Under the pieces are notes generated by a model, which was given only the letters and a program-made list of their open reading frames with translations, made no database searches and had not been told where the DNA came from. From Nitrospira sp. (GTDB lineage: Bacteria > Nitrospirota > Nitrospiria > Nitrospirales > Nitrospiraceae), in contig SWDM01000004.1 of assembly GCA_005116835.1 (NCBI GenBank), positions 28,749-92,748 of the forward strand: a stretch of DNA of 64,000 bases. Reading direction: 5' to 3'. Of the stretch, positions 53,042 to 61,349 are shown in pieces. Both the position numbers and the translations under genes were made by a program. How positions within the stretch are numbered: the first letter of the stretch is position 1; each line of letters opens with the position of its first letter.

Positions 53042-53578
53042 TTACTGCAGTGGCCTGATACGTCCTCCCTCACGACCGGCGGCCGGTGTCGGTTGACCCG
53101 ACTCTAACACAATTGGATCCAGTTCCATTAACAATGCATCATCGGTTGGATTGGAATAATACTTCGGTCTGGTCGACACGTTGCGGAACCCAAGACTTCG
53201 GTAGAGCGCATGAGCAGCATGGTTTGACGCCCGCACCTCAAGCACGGCGCGTACCGCCGCCTGTGCCTGCCCCAGCTCCAAAGCCTCCGTCACCAAGGCC
53301 TTGGCGATACCCCTGTGCCTCATCGACTCGATGACAGCCAAATTCATCAGCCGTACTTCCTCAAACACGACCCAGAAACAGAGATAGGCGACGATCGAGC
53401 CGCAATCAACTTCGCACGGTGGCAACGGTTTTGCCAAAAGAAAATGCGCAAAGGGATTGCCGCTCAACTCCGCCTCCATCATTTTGCGCGTCCAGGGGGC
53501 CGAGAAGCAAGCCTCTTCAATCTTCAAAATATCCGGCAGGGCTTCGACGGTTGCCGGCTCGATCACCCATTCAGCCAC
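53042..53578 (-). CDS. rimI: Ribosomal-protein-alanine N-acetyltransferase-like (RimI)
   Basis: Predicted 178-aa GNAT enzyme. ILKIEEACFSAPWTRKMMEA, the acetyl-CoA loop RHRGIAKALVTEAL (R/QxxGxG/A), and EVRASNHAAHALYRSLGF, then YYS, are RimI hallmarks. It acetylates the N-terminal alanine of ribosomal protein S18 in model organisms. Next to tsaB, as in many bacteria. Confidence 0.88.
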   Translation of the reverse strand: MAEWVIEPATVEALPDILKIEEACFSAPWTRKMMEAELSGNPFAHFLLAKPLPPCEVDCGSIVAYLCFWVVFEEVRLMNLAVIESMRHRGIAKALVTEALELGQAQAAVRAVLEVRASNHAAHALYRSLGFRNVSTRPKYYSNPTDDALLMELDPIVLESGQPTPAAGREGGRIRPLQ

Positions 53579-53627
53579 CGCTAGTCCCCCCCCTACAGAA
53601 AGCTGAAAAAGCCGCTATCACAAATCG

Positions 53628-53712
53628 TTAAAAGTAAAAGGTAAAACGTGAAACGCAGGACTGCCGAGCGCTTTTGCTCCGAAACCTTTCACGTTTCACC
53701 TTTCACTTCTCA
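53628..53712. repeat. 7-bp-period palindromic repeat (CGTGAAA family)
   Basis: AAAGGTAAAACGTGAAACG on the left and TTTCACGTTTCACCTTTCAC on the right form a hairpin of period-7 units. The right part overlaps the last codons of tsaB. Confidence 0.7.
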
Positions 53713-54494
53713 TGGATCGCTGGACGGCCCTTGTGCGCAGCCTGCCGCGCCTTCACTTTCTTCGCAATTCGTTCCTGTCGCAGGGTCACAGGAGACATAC
53801 CGCCGGACTCCTCGTACTTCAATTCTGCCGCGGTCCGTTGCACATACAGCGGACTGACGCCGACACCAGCGTACTCACCCTGTCGGAACCGCTCAATTCC
53901 CGCCAAGCCGATCGAGACAGCTGAAGGTTTCATGGCAGAGGCCTGCGCCTCTGTAAGCGTAATAGCATGGGGAGTCGCCGCACGGATGGCAGAGGCCTCG
54001 ACCGTCCAGCCTTCGCCAAACACGAGGACCGATTCTTTCAGGCCCCCCCCCAACATAACGGGCGTGCCCACCTGTTCCGATACGACCCGCTCCAACTGAT
54101 CGGCACCGATCCAGCGAAACGACGCCCAGTAGAGTTCACCGCGCCGGCTATTGAGAATAGGACAGAGTACCTCCCGGCTTCCTTTCAGATTCCAGGCCAT
54201 ACCCTCTAAGGTCGGCACCGCTGCCAAAGGGAGTCGACTGATGGTCCGGAATCCGAGGAGGGTTGCCAGGCCCACTCGCAGCCCTGTAAAGGAGCCTGGA
54301 CCGATCGACACTACCAGGCCATCCAGCTGTTTGAGTCTCAGGCCCGTCTCGCGAAATAATCGATCGATTGTCGGCAACAACAACTTGGCATGGGATCCGC
54401 CCGCATCCTGGTCATTTCGGGCAAGCACTCGCTCCCCATCGAGAATCGCCACGCTCTGCCAGGAGGTTGCCGTCTCAACTGCCAAAACTTTCAT
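53703..54494 (-). CDS. tsaB: tRNA threonylcarbamoyladenosine biosynthesis protein TsaB
   Basis: Predicted 263-aa ASKHA-fold protein that with TsaD and TsaE makes t6A37 in ANN-decoding tRNAs. Visible: KVLAVETATSWQSVAIL, GGSHAKLLLPTID, VVSIGPGSFTGLRVG and PLAAVPTLEGMA. About 30 aa longer than E. coli TsaB at a basic C-terminus (EERIAKKVKARQAAHKGR-like). Overlaps the upstream lipoprotein gene by 4 bp (ATGA). Confidence 0.92.
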   Translation of the reverse strand: MKVLAVETATSWQSVAILDGERVLARNDQDAGGSHAKLLLPTIDRLFRETGLRLKQLDGLVVSIGPGSFTGLRVGLATLLGFRTISRLPLAAVPTLEGMAWNLKGSREVLCPILNSRRGELYWASFRWIGADQLERVVSEQVGTPVMLGGGLKESVLVFGEGWTVEASAIRAATPHAITLTEAQASAMKPSAVSIGLAGIERFRQGEYAGVGVSPLYVQRTAAELKYEESGGMSPVTLRQERIAKKVKARQAAHKGRPAIHEK

Positions 54495-55330
54495 TGGAGC
54501 GATGCCTGAGCGAGGTCGGTTGCGCTCAACGGAATATTCGGAGTCAGCTCGTGAAACATGACCTCCACGCTCCCCTGCCCATTTCCATCTTCCAATTCAA
54601 TCTTAAACGGCCTTAACATCCGTTTATCGCCGGTGCCTGCGATTGTCTCCACCTCACCGATTGGACGAAAGTCTTCGTACTGAATGGTTGCTTCCACCGT
54701 TCCGGACTCCAGAAGCCGGTCCTCACGAACAACCTGCAAGGTCTGCCGCTCAAACCACAGCCGCCGGCGAATAAACTGCGCCCCGCTGGGGGATGGACCT
54801 GAGACATCAAGCCGATAGCGGCTCCCCTCTTCTACGAGAGCGACCGTCTCATTTTTTGCAATGGCGCCTGTGCCCAGGACACCTCCCATCGCCCATATAC
54901 TCAATTGAAAGGGCCGAGCGAGCTTTCCCATCTCGTTCATGTCGGACGGACTGCCCGACAGGATCCGGCCCATCGTCGGTAATCGCAACCGAAACTGATC
55001 GTCTGCCTGCACAAATTCAAAGAGTTCGCCGCCGACTGGGGTGAACCCGCGCAGGCGCATGGCGTTCGGGCGACGATAATAGACCGCCCCTTCCACCCTC
55101 GTTGCGATGGGAATGATCCCTCCCCGCACCTTCGCGCTAAAAAGCCCTTTCATGGTCCGGATCGCCGCCTTCTGCTGGCTCAGCAACGTCGTCAGTTCCT
55201 CTGCCGTCGCTTTCTTCAGCTGAACATCCTCGTGCGGCGCAAACATCGTGCAGCCGGCAAGAAGAAGGCACATGAGCGTGAAGCGTGAAGCGTGAAGCGT
55301 AAGACGAACCAAAATTGCGAATGAAGTCAT
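54491..55330 (-). CDS. LolB-like outer-membrane lipoprotein
   Basis: Predicted 279-aa lipoprotein. Signal LVRLTLHASRFTLMCLLLAGC has a clear lipobox; it is encoded by a 7-bp-period repeat (ACGCTTC units, 55268-55310). The mature domain, LLSQQKAAIRTMKGLFSAKV, then strands and YRRPNAMRLRGFTPVGGELF, resembles LolB/DUF4292 lipoprotein-carrier folds. It may take lipoproteins or other lipids at the outer membrane. Followed by tsaB with a 4-bp overlap. Confidence 0.75.
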   Translation of the reverse strand: MTSFAILVRLTLHASRFTLMCLLLAGCTMFAPHEDVQLKKATAEELTTLLSQQKAAIRTMKGLFSAKVRGGIIPIATRVEGAVYYRRPNAMRLRGFTPVGGELFEFVQADDQFRLRLPTMGRILSGSPSDMNEMGKLARPFQLSIWAMGGVLGTGAIAKNETVALVEEGSRYRLDVSGPSPSGAQFIRRRLWFERQTLQVVREDRLLESGTVEATIQYEDFRPIGEVETIAGTGDKRMLRPFKIELEDGNGQGSVEVMFHELTPNIPLSATDLAQASLQ

Positions 55331-55413
55331 TCTTGTGTACCTACATGCCCTTCACGCATAACTCACCACGACACTTCAACCCATGCTCCAAAACTCGTCT
55401 CACCTTCTGATCC

Positions 55414-56775
55414 TTAGGCCAATACCACATCCAATGCCTCTCCTACTTCCCGGATCCCGATCAATTCGATCCCATCGATGGGATCGAGTTTGGCCAAATT
55501 TCGTTCCGGCAACAGGCAGCGTTTAAACCCCATCTTTGCCGCTTCCCGAATCCTCATCTCAGCCTGGCTAATCGCCCGTACTTCACCGCCGAGGCCCACC
55601 TCGCCCAATACCAACAACCCCGGCTCTATCGGCACCTCCCGCAAACTCGATGTGACCGCCGCCACAATGCCCAAATCGATGGCAGGCTCGTCGATATGCA
55701 TCCCCCCGACGACGTTCACATAGACGTCTTGTCCGGAAAGGTGCATACCGAGCCGTTTTTCCATCACCGCGAGTAAGAGCGAGACTCGATTCTGTTCCAC
55801 CCCGTTCGCCATTCGCTTCGGCATCGCATAACTGGTGGACGACACTAACGCTTGCAGTTCGACCAAAATCGGACGCGATCCTTCAAGGCTGGATACCACC
55901 ACCGATCCTGTCGTGCGCTGGGACCGTTCCGCCAAAAACAACTCGGAGGGATTGCTCACTTCCTCCAAGCCGGAATCCTTCATCTCGAACACGCCGATCT
56001 CGTTGGTCGAGCCAAAGCGATTTTTCACTGCGCGGAGAATACGAAAACTGTGCCCCTTGTCCCCTTCAAAGTAGAGCACCGTATCCACGATATGTTCCAA
56101 GAGCCGCGGACCGGCAATCGCCCCTTCCTTCGTCACATGCCCAATAATAAAGACCGGCACACTGCTGCGCTTCGCGTACCACATCAACTGGCCCGCCACT
56201 TCCTGCACCTGGCTGATACTGCCTGGCGCGGAGGTAATCTGCTCTGTGTAGACCGTTTGAATCGAATCGACGACCATCGCGGCCGGCTGGATCTCTTGCG
56301 CCGCCTTGAGGATTTGTTCGAGGGAGGTTTCCGCCAGAATTAAAAGATTCGGATGCTCGATACCAAGCCGCTGCCCCCGCATCTTAATCTGGCGCGGCGA
56401 TTCCTCTCCGGACACATACAATACCGGTTCCTTCTTCGAAGATAGACGCGGAAGCGCCTGGAGCAAGAGCGTCGTCTTCCCAATTCCAGGATCGCCGCCG
56501 ATCAAGATCACCGAGCCGGGAATCACTCCCCCACCCAGCACCCGGTCGAATTCGCCGATCTGGGTCAGCCGCCGGTCTTCACCGACCACCTCGATCTCAG
56601 CAATAGGCGTAGCCTTGGCCTGCGCCGTCTTCATCGCAGCAGGCCGCCCCTTGCCGGTCGGCGCCTGCCGCTCTTCTTTCATGGTATTCCAACCGCTGCA
56701 ATCAGGGCAGCGGCCGAGCCATCGTGGCGACTGATGGCCGCAAGCTTGGCAGGAAAAACTCGTCTTCGCCCGCAT
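55414..56775 (-). CDS. radA: DNA repair protein RadA (Sms)
   Basis: Predicted 453-aa protein: N-terminal zinc finger CQACG..CPDC, RecA-like ATPase with Walker A GGDPGIGKTTLL, the RadA-specific KNRFGSTNEIGVFEM, and a C-terminal Lon-protease-like domain (GGMHIDEPAIDLGIVAAVTS). It is a branch-migration helicase in recombination. The ATG at 56773-56775 gives the standard MRAKTSFSCQACG start; an upstream open frame is not conserved. Confidence 0.95.
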   Translation of the reverse strand: MRAKTSFSCQACGHQSPRWLGRCPDCSGWNTMKEERQAPTGKGRPAAMKTAQAKATPIAEIEVVGEDRRLTQIGEFDRVLGGGVIPGSVILIGGDPGIGKTTLLLQALPRLSSKKEPVLYVSGEESPRQIKMRGQRLGIEHPNLLILAETSLEQILKAAQEIQPAAMVVDSIQTVYTEQITSAPGSISQVQEVAGQLMWYAKRSSVPVFIIGHVTKEGAIAGPRLLEHIVDTVLYFEGDKGHSFRILRAVKNRFGSTNEIGVFEMKDSGLEEVSNPSELFLAERSQRTTGSVVVSSLEGSRPILVELQALVSSTSYAMPKRMANGVEQNRVSLLLAVMEKRLGMHLSGQDVYVNVVGGMHIDEPAIDLGIVAAVTSSLREVPIEPGLLVLGEVGLGGEVRAISQAEMRIREAAKMGFKRCLLPERNLAKLDPIDGIELIGIREVGEALDVVLA

Positions 56776-56946
56776 TTGGAAGAGCCTCAAGAAAATGGAA
56801 ACCGGGGGATATATTAAAGGATAGGGAAGGTGAATGGAAGCCGATGCCGACCCCCTATGCCAAGACATACTCCGACGCGCGAGAATTCACCATCTGGAGG
56901 AAAGGGACGGAAACATTTACCCCTCTCACCCTACAGGGGTTAGGGC

Positions 56947-57405
56947 TCATTCCTGAGCGCACTTGATAGCACAGACACGGTTCAGTTGCCGCTTCCGCTC
57001 GGTGATGGCAAGGCGTTTAGCTTGCCTCTCTCCGTAGCTCGAAATGAAGAACTTACGCTGATGTCTGACACCACGCTCACTGGCCCAGGAGGCAAGCCAG
57101 AATACTTGACGCCGCCCGGTCTTGTGATTGGCAACCACTTCATAACGGCCGACACCTGGAATACCGGATGTGTTGTTCTTGCGAAGGCGAGTGCGGACCC
57201 AGATATGATGCTTAAACGGCGAGTACTGAAGGAGACGTGTATTTCGATATTCACGCGCAGCCTTCAGGGCTTTGCGTTTTCCACCATGAACCGAATCGGA
57301 GAATATTTTAACGGTAATCCCGTTCCACCGTTGCAGCGTGACTCGCCAGGCATGGGTATGGCTTCCCTCGTGATCGACGCGGATGATGTTGCGGGGAGGA
57401 GTCAT
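56947..57405 (-). CDS. Two-repeat AP2-type DNA-binding protein
   Basis: Predicted 152-aa basic protein. Two related blocks resemble AP2/ERF DNA-binding domains: about 6-60 (IIRVDHEGSHTHAWRVTLQR, then SVHGGKRKALKAAREYRN) and about 80-145 (NTSGIPGVGRYEV, FWLASWASERGVRHQRKFF, YGERQAKRLAI). Bacterial AP2 domains occur in homing-endonuclease/integrase-like proteins and in stand-alone regulators. Its ATG overlaps the terC stop by 4 bp, which suggests cotranscription and perhaps regulation of terC. Confidence 0.7.
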   Translation of the reverse strand: MTPPRNIIRVDHEGSHTHAWRVTLQRWNGITVKIFSDSVHGGKRKALKAAREYRNTRLLQYSPFKHHIWVRTRLRKNNTSGIPGVGRYEVVANHKTGRRQVFWLASWASERGVRHQRKFFISSYGERQAKRLAITERKRQLNRVCAIKCAQE

Positions 57406-58199
57406 TTGGGGGCCTCGACCTGTGAACGACTCGATGGTTCCTTGATCTTTATGGGCTCCCGCGTATAGCGCTCGTGCAACTCGGCCGGCTGAACCGCGCG
57501 CTTCCTCATTCGGATGTTCAGCAATTCAACAATGACCGAGAACGCCATCGCGAAGTATACATACCCTTTGGGAATATGGTGGTCAAATCCGTCGGCGATC
57601 AACACGACGCCGATCACCAACAAAAATGCGAGAGCCAGCATCTTGATCGTCGGATGCGTTGAAACGACACGGCCGATCCCGCCGGCGAATACCATCATCA
57701 GCAGCACCGACAGGACGACGGCTGCGATCATGACCCCCACTTGATCCACCATTCCTACGGCAGTGATGATCGAGTCAAAAGAGAAGACGAGGTCAATGAT
57801 CGCAATCTGAAGAATCACGGCTGAGAACGTAGCAGGGACTGCCGTTGACCCTTCGCCTTTTTCGCCCTCCAGTAGCTGATGAATCTCCTTGGTGCTCTTC
57901 CAGATGAGGAAGAGACCACCGCCGATCAAAATCAGATCCCGGCCGGAAATCTCCTGTTGGAATGGAGAAAAGAGAGGCTCGGTCAGTCCAACGATCCAGG
58001 AAAGGAGGAACAGGAGCCCGATGCGCATGAACATGGCAAAGAACAAGCCGATCCTACGCGCTAAATCACGTCTCCCCTCCGGAAGCTTATCGACGAGAAT
58101 CGAAATAAAAATGACATTGTCGACCCCGAGCACAAGCTCAAGAGCGGTCAGCGTCAATAACGCGATCCACATCTGCGGATTGGAGAGCAGCTCAATCAT
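57402..58199 (-). CDS. TerC family membrane protein
   Basis: Predicted 265-aa integral membrane protein. LELVLGVDNVIFISILVDKL and IAIIDLVFSFDSIITAVGMV carry the duplicated family signature with conserved Asp (GxDNxxF / SxDSxxTAxG). Seven or so membrane spans; a soluble tail (RMRKRAVQPAEL...). Family members export or handle metal ions, including manganese (MntP-independent) and tellurite resistance in some. Substrate unknown. Ends in an overlap with the AP2-type gene. Confidence 0.88.
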   Translation of the reverse strand: MIELLSNPQMWIALLTLTALELVLGVDNVIFISILVDKLPEGRRDLARRIGLFFAMFMRIGLLFLLSWIVGLTEPLFSPFQQEISGRDLILIGGGLFLIWKSTKEIHQLLEGEKGEGSTAVPATFSAVILQIAIIDLVFSFDSIITAVGMVDQVGVMIAAVVLSVLLMMVFAGGIGRVVSTHPTIKMLALAFLLVIGVVLIADGFDHHIPKGYVYFAMAFSVIVELLNIRMRKRAVQPAELHERYTREPIKIKEPSSRSQVEAPK

Positions 58200-58382
58200 G
58201 TCAATTCACTTATAGCGGTTCGAGAAGGTGGTGGTGTGATAGGGGAATGGCTCAAAAACAACGAACACTCCAATTAATACTATCAGCCAATCGATCATGC
58301 AAAAAATGATTCCCGACCCATTTGCATTATACGGATCTTCACTGTACCAATCGAGGGACCACCGATTCATCGTGGGGCCTCA

Positions 58383-58607
58383 GCGAGCAAGAAGAATGGT
58401 CCGGCTGCTCCCCTTCCTATCCTTCTGCGGCCGCGCGTTACGCGAGCACAGAAGATCATCCCGCTCCATTCTCTACTTTTTCCCTTCACCAGAGCGGAAA
58501 ACATCCTGACAAGAGGGCGGCCAGGTAGCTCCTCCACTGCGCGCGTCGAACGAGCACATTCTTATCGTGCGCGTTCCGCGAGCAAGGGGAGCTACCTGGC
58601 TGCCCTC
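58383..58607. repeat. Long-stem hairpin repeat R9 plus a partial unit
   Basis: 58513-58532 GAGGGCGGCCAGGTAGCTCC pairs with 58588-58607 GGAGCTACCTGGCTGCCCTC (one mismatch). The loop has the family core CACTGCGCGCGTCGAACGAG and GTGCGCGTTCCGCGAGCAAG. Before it, 58383-58480 has a partial unit (GCGCGTTACGCGAGCACAGA then AGATCATCCCGCTCCATTCT). The right stem overlaps the stop codon of the next minus-strand gene. This is the only cluster of the family outside the island. Confidence 0.8.
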
Positions 58608-59472
58608 ACATCTTTTTCCGCACATCCTTCCACTCCTTCGCCACCTTCGCTTTGCGCGGCGCCTCGCCCTTGGCCGGTTCCGGCACCATCACGGCATCGA
58701 GACGCCGCTGCAGAAAGGTTTCGACAAAGGCCTTCGTCCGCCCCACACCTATTTTGAGCATCTTCCAGCCGGCGGCATGCAATTCATCGAGTTTCGTCCC
58801 AAACGCCGCCGGATCAGATGGCAACACAAGGATATGCCCGACCGGAAACTTCTGGTCTTTGAGCCATAGTCTGGTTTGCGCATTCACCTGATCGTTGGTG
58901 CCAACCGCCTTATCCTCTGTCACCACATAGATTACGTTGTAATAGAACTGCGTGAGCTTGCCGAGTTCCGAAGCAGCATCGGACATCGGGTGTTTGCCTT
59001 CCGCATCTTTCCCAAGCAAGGTCACAGTCGGCCCCTGTACGGTCGGGGCTTCCGTAAGCGATGCCATTTCCACCGCTATGATCGGAGTGCGACGCTCCCA
59101 CACGGCCAAGTTCGCATCAGCCTCTGCTGCGGCTGTTTTCGAAGTGGCACCGACGCGTACGGTGAATAGGACCGATCCTTTAGCCTTCGGGGTATAGGAC
59201 AAGAAAGCCCGCCCATCGCTACCGGTCATCGCGGTGGCCACGACATTGGCGGCGACAAGAAGCTCGATGGGTTCTCCTCCTAGTGGAATCTCCGTCCGGA
59301 GGCTCTTCCCTGTGAGCATCGCTTCAATAGTAGCTGGCTGGTTGGGAGCAGTGAGGCTATCGTGAACGGACAAGGTTCCGGGCATCTTCTCCACAGCGGA
59401 GAGGATTACGGGCGCAGCCCAAAAGAAGAGAAAGGTAAAGAGACCGGCTCTGCGGAAAAAACTATTGTCCAC
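58606..59472 (-). CDS. Exported hypothetical protein with Ig-like and HAD-like regions
   Basis: Predicted about 288 aa from a GTG at 59472; a TTG at 59532 is the alternative, but its first codons lie in the CAGGATGCT element. N-terminal hydrophobic segment (LFTFLFFWAAPVILSAV), then a beta-rich part ending SYTPKAKGSVLFTVRV that looks like a carboxypeptidase-regulatory or Ig-like fold, and a C-terminal part TQTRLWLKDQKFPVGHILVL-like (QTRLWLKDQKFPVGHILVLP) that recalls the LNS2/HAD phosphatase fold but without a visible DxDxT motif. Function unknown. Confidence 0.55.
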   Translation of the reverse strand: MDNSFFRRAGLFTFLFFWAAPVILSAVEKMPGTLSVHDSLTAPNQPATIEAMLTGKSLRTEIPLGGEPIELLVAANVVATAMTGSDGRAFLSYTPKAKGSVLFTVRVGATSKTAAAEADANLAVWERRTPIIAVEMASLTEAPTVQGPTVTLLGKDAEGKHPMSDAASELGKLTQFYYNVIYVVTEDKAVGTNDQVNAQTRLWLKDQKFPVGHILVLPSDPAAFGTKLDELHAAGWKMLKIGVGRTKAFVETFLQRRLDAVMVPEPAKGEAPRKAKVAKEWKDVRKKM

Positions 59473-59520
59473 GGTGGGATTCAATAACCTGCACGTATAG
59501 GACAACAGGAGCACACCAAG

Positions 59521-59648
59521 CAGGATGCTCAAAAAGGCCGTCCAGCAAGGCCGCAGGCGAGTCGAAACCGGAGGCGTACCCTCTGGGGTACGTTGAGGAT
59601 TTCGATGAACCGAGAACGCTGCTGGCGGGCTTTTTCAGCATCCTGCTA
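59521..59648. repeat. CAGGATGCT element, copy 3
   Basis: CAGGATGCTCAAAAAGGCCG, CCAGCAAGGCCGCAGG, inner GGCGTACCCTCTGGGGTACG, then GAGAACGCTGCTGGCGGGCT and TTTTTCAGCATCCTGCTAGA. Closest to the copy at 43.5 kb. Confidence 0.8.
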
Positions 59649-59653
59649 GAAGG

Positions 59654-60121
59654 TTAGGCTTTTAGGGCCGCTATCACTTCATCCACATGACCGCCAACCT
59701 TGACCTTGCGGAAAATTGCCTTCAACTTGCCTGCCTGATCGATTACGAACGTGCTGCGCTCGATTCCCCAATACTTTCTGCCATACATATTTTTTTCTTT
59801 ATAACAGCCGTAGGCCTTCGAGACCATGGCTTCTTCATCGCTGAGCAGAGGAAAGGGCAAATCGAACTTCTTAATGAACTTCTGGTGTGACTCCTTACCG
59901 TCTAGGCTCACTCCGAGAATCACGGCTCCCGCTTTCTTGATCGGCGTAGCGGCATCGCGAAAGTCACATGACTCCGTGGTACAGCCCGGAGTGTCATCTT
60001 TTGGGTAAAAATAGAGAACGACTTGTTTGCCCGTAAAGTCTTTCAGGCTGACCGATTCACCCGATTGATCGGGAAGAGACACAGAGGGAGCCTTATCACC
60101 GACTTCAAGTTCCTTAGCCAT
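59654..60121 (-). CDS. bcp: Thioredoxin-dependent peroxiredoxin (Bcp/PrxQ)
   Basis: Predicted 155-aa peroxiredoxin that reduces hydroperoxides. YPKDDTPGCTTESCDFRD has the peroxidatic Cys and the resolving Cys five residues later (CxxxxC, atypical 2-Cys). VGDKAPSVSLPDQSGESVSL and WGIERSTFVID are typical. GGAG lies about 8 bp before the ATG at 60119-60121. Confidence 0.93.
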   Translation of the reverse strand: MAKELEVGDKAPSVSLPDQSGESVSLKDFTGKQVVLYFYPKDDTPGCTTESCDFRDAATPIKKAGAVILGVSLDGKESHQKFIKKFDLPFPLLSDEEAMVSKAYGCYKEKNMYGRKYWGIERSTFVIDQAGKLKAIFRKVKVGGHVDEVIAALKA

Positions 60122-60219
60122 TAAGCTAACTCCTTTTTCCATACGGCCTGTTCGAAACCCGTAAACCGTATCTCGTATTCACAAGGATGTTGATTCGAAC
60201 ATTGAACATTCTGCTCTTC

Positions 60220-60666
60220 TTATCGCGGCCCGCTACCGCTGCCCATGCCCGGCCTTCCAGCCCCGGGTGGATAGAGTTTATTCTTTTTTGGAGAGTCTGG
60301 GTTGCCGTAGGGGCGGAGCGCCGGCGAATCCCAGATGACTTTGTCGCCCGGAGCGAGGTTGGCCGCTTCCATAAACTGTTGGCGCGCCTGCTCCGTCTCG
60401 CCCACGTTATTTAAGGCTAAGGCATAATTATAGTGCGCTGGTCCCGATTGAGGCGCCTCGGCCACCGCTTGGGAAAAATAATTTTTCGCGTCGGTAAATT
60501 GTTTCGCTTGGTAGGCCTGGGTTCCCTGCTCATTCAACGTCACCGCTTGCGGCTTGACTCCAGGCTCAAGCGCTAGTGGAACCAACGGTTTCTCCTTGTT
60601 CATGAAGGAACAGGCTGCCGTTCCAAGGAACAGAAGTAGCACTGCAAGCAGAGAAAGAAATTTCAT
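60220..60666 (-). CDS. TPR-type lipoprotein
   Basis: Predicted 148-aa lipoprotein with lipobox LGTAAC. NEQGTQAYQAKQFTDAKNYF, then AHYNYALALNNVGETEQARQ, are about two tetratricopeptide repeats (protein-protein interaction). The tail is Pro/Gly-rich (GAGRPGMGSGSGPR). It follows two DUF507 genes in the same direction. Confidence 0.75.
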   Translation of the reverse strand: MKFLSLLAVLLLFLGTAACSFMNKEKPLVPLALEPGVKPQAVTLNEQGTQAYQAKQFTDAKNYFSQAVAEAPQSGPAHYNYALALNNVGETEQARQQFMEAANLAPGDKVIWDSPALRPYGNPDSPKKNKLYPPGAGRPGMGSGSGPR

Positions 60667-60691
60667 CTTGCCAGCACCCTTTATCGGCACT

Positions 60692-60967
60692 TCATGCCTT
60701 CGCATGTTTCCGCGACTCCTCTTCGAACGCTTTCCGATAGAGCACCTCCCACTCCGCGCTACCCTCGATGATCCCGCGTGAATAGGAAGCGAGCTTCGCC
60801 TTGACCTTTTGATTGATGTCTTCTTCTTGCGCCATCTCGGAAGCGAGTACCCGCTTGATCTCTTTCAAAATCCGCGCCTCATCGGTTTGCACTTTCACGA
60901 GCGAACTTTTCTTGATCGTCTGAAGAACGATGTGAGAGAGATGGCTGATTTTATCTTCGCTCAACAT
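60692..60967 (-). CDS. DUF507 family protein (first of two)
   Basis: Predicted 91-aa helical protein. MLSEDKISHLSHIVLQTIKK and EARILKEIKRVLASEM, EEDINQKVKAKLASYSRGI, fit DUF507. The sequence continues with KHAKA and lies 25 bp before the TPR gene. Function unknown. Upstream in-frame codons run through the 7-bp repeat and are unlikely. Confidence 0.8.
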   Translation of the reverse strand: MLSEDKISHLSHIVLQTIKKSSLVKVQTDEARILKEIKRVLASEMAQEEDINQKVKAKLASYSRGIIEGSAEWEVLYRKAFEEESRKHAKA

Positions 60968-60984
60968 ACGATGCCCATAAAACG

Positions 60985-61065
60985 TGAGACGTGAAAGGTG
61001 AAACGCACGGAGGCTGAACATTCCATTTTACGACGTTTCACGTTTTACCTTTCACGTTTCACGCC
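60985..61065. repeat. 7-bp-period palindromic repeat (CGTGAAA family)
   Basis: ACGTGAGACGTGAAAGGTGA on the left and ACGTTTCACGTTTTACCTTT on the right, period 7, forming a hairpin between the two DUF507 genes. Confidence 0.75.
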
Positions 61066-61347
61066 CTACAGAATGATGCCCCGCTCCCTCGCCAGCTTCG
61101 TCTTCACCATCGTGAACATTCGCTGAAAATCCACCTGTCCCCGCTCGATATCTTGCTCGTAGGCTTTCAATAGTTGTCGCACCTCGGCGTTCAGGCGGTC
61201 TTCGACCGAGAGTTCCTCGGTGATGGCATGATCCAACTGTTCGACAAATGATTTACGGTCCCCGACGATCGCCACCTGCCCCTCCTGCTGCAACTTGGTA
61301 GCGAGCGACTCCGCGATATGGCGAACACGTTCTTTCGACAGCCGCAT
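61066..61347 (-). CDS. DUF507 family protein (second)
   Basis: Predicted 93-aa helical paralog of the neighbouring DUF507 protein (MRLSKERVRHIAESLATKLQ, LSVEDRLNAEVRQLLKAYEQ). The tandem pair probably forms a heterodimer or acts together; role unknown. Two base pairs separate it from the cyclophilin-like gene upstream, suggesting a four-gene transcript (cyclophilin-like, DUF507, DUF507, TPR). Confidence 0.8.
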   Translation of the reverse strand: MRLSKERVRHIAESLATKLQQEGQVAIVGDRKSFVEQLDHAITEELSVEDRLNAEVRQLLKAYEQDIERGQVDFQRMFTMVKTKLARERGIIL

Positions 61348-61349
61348 GA

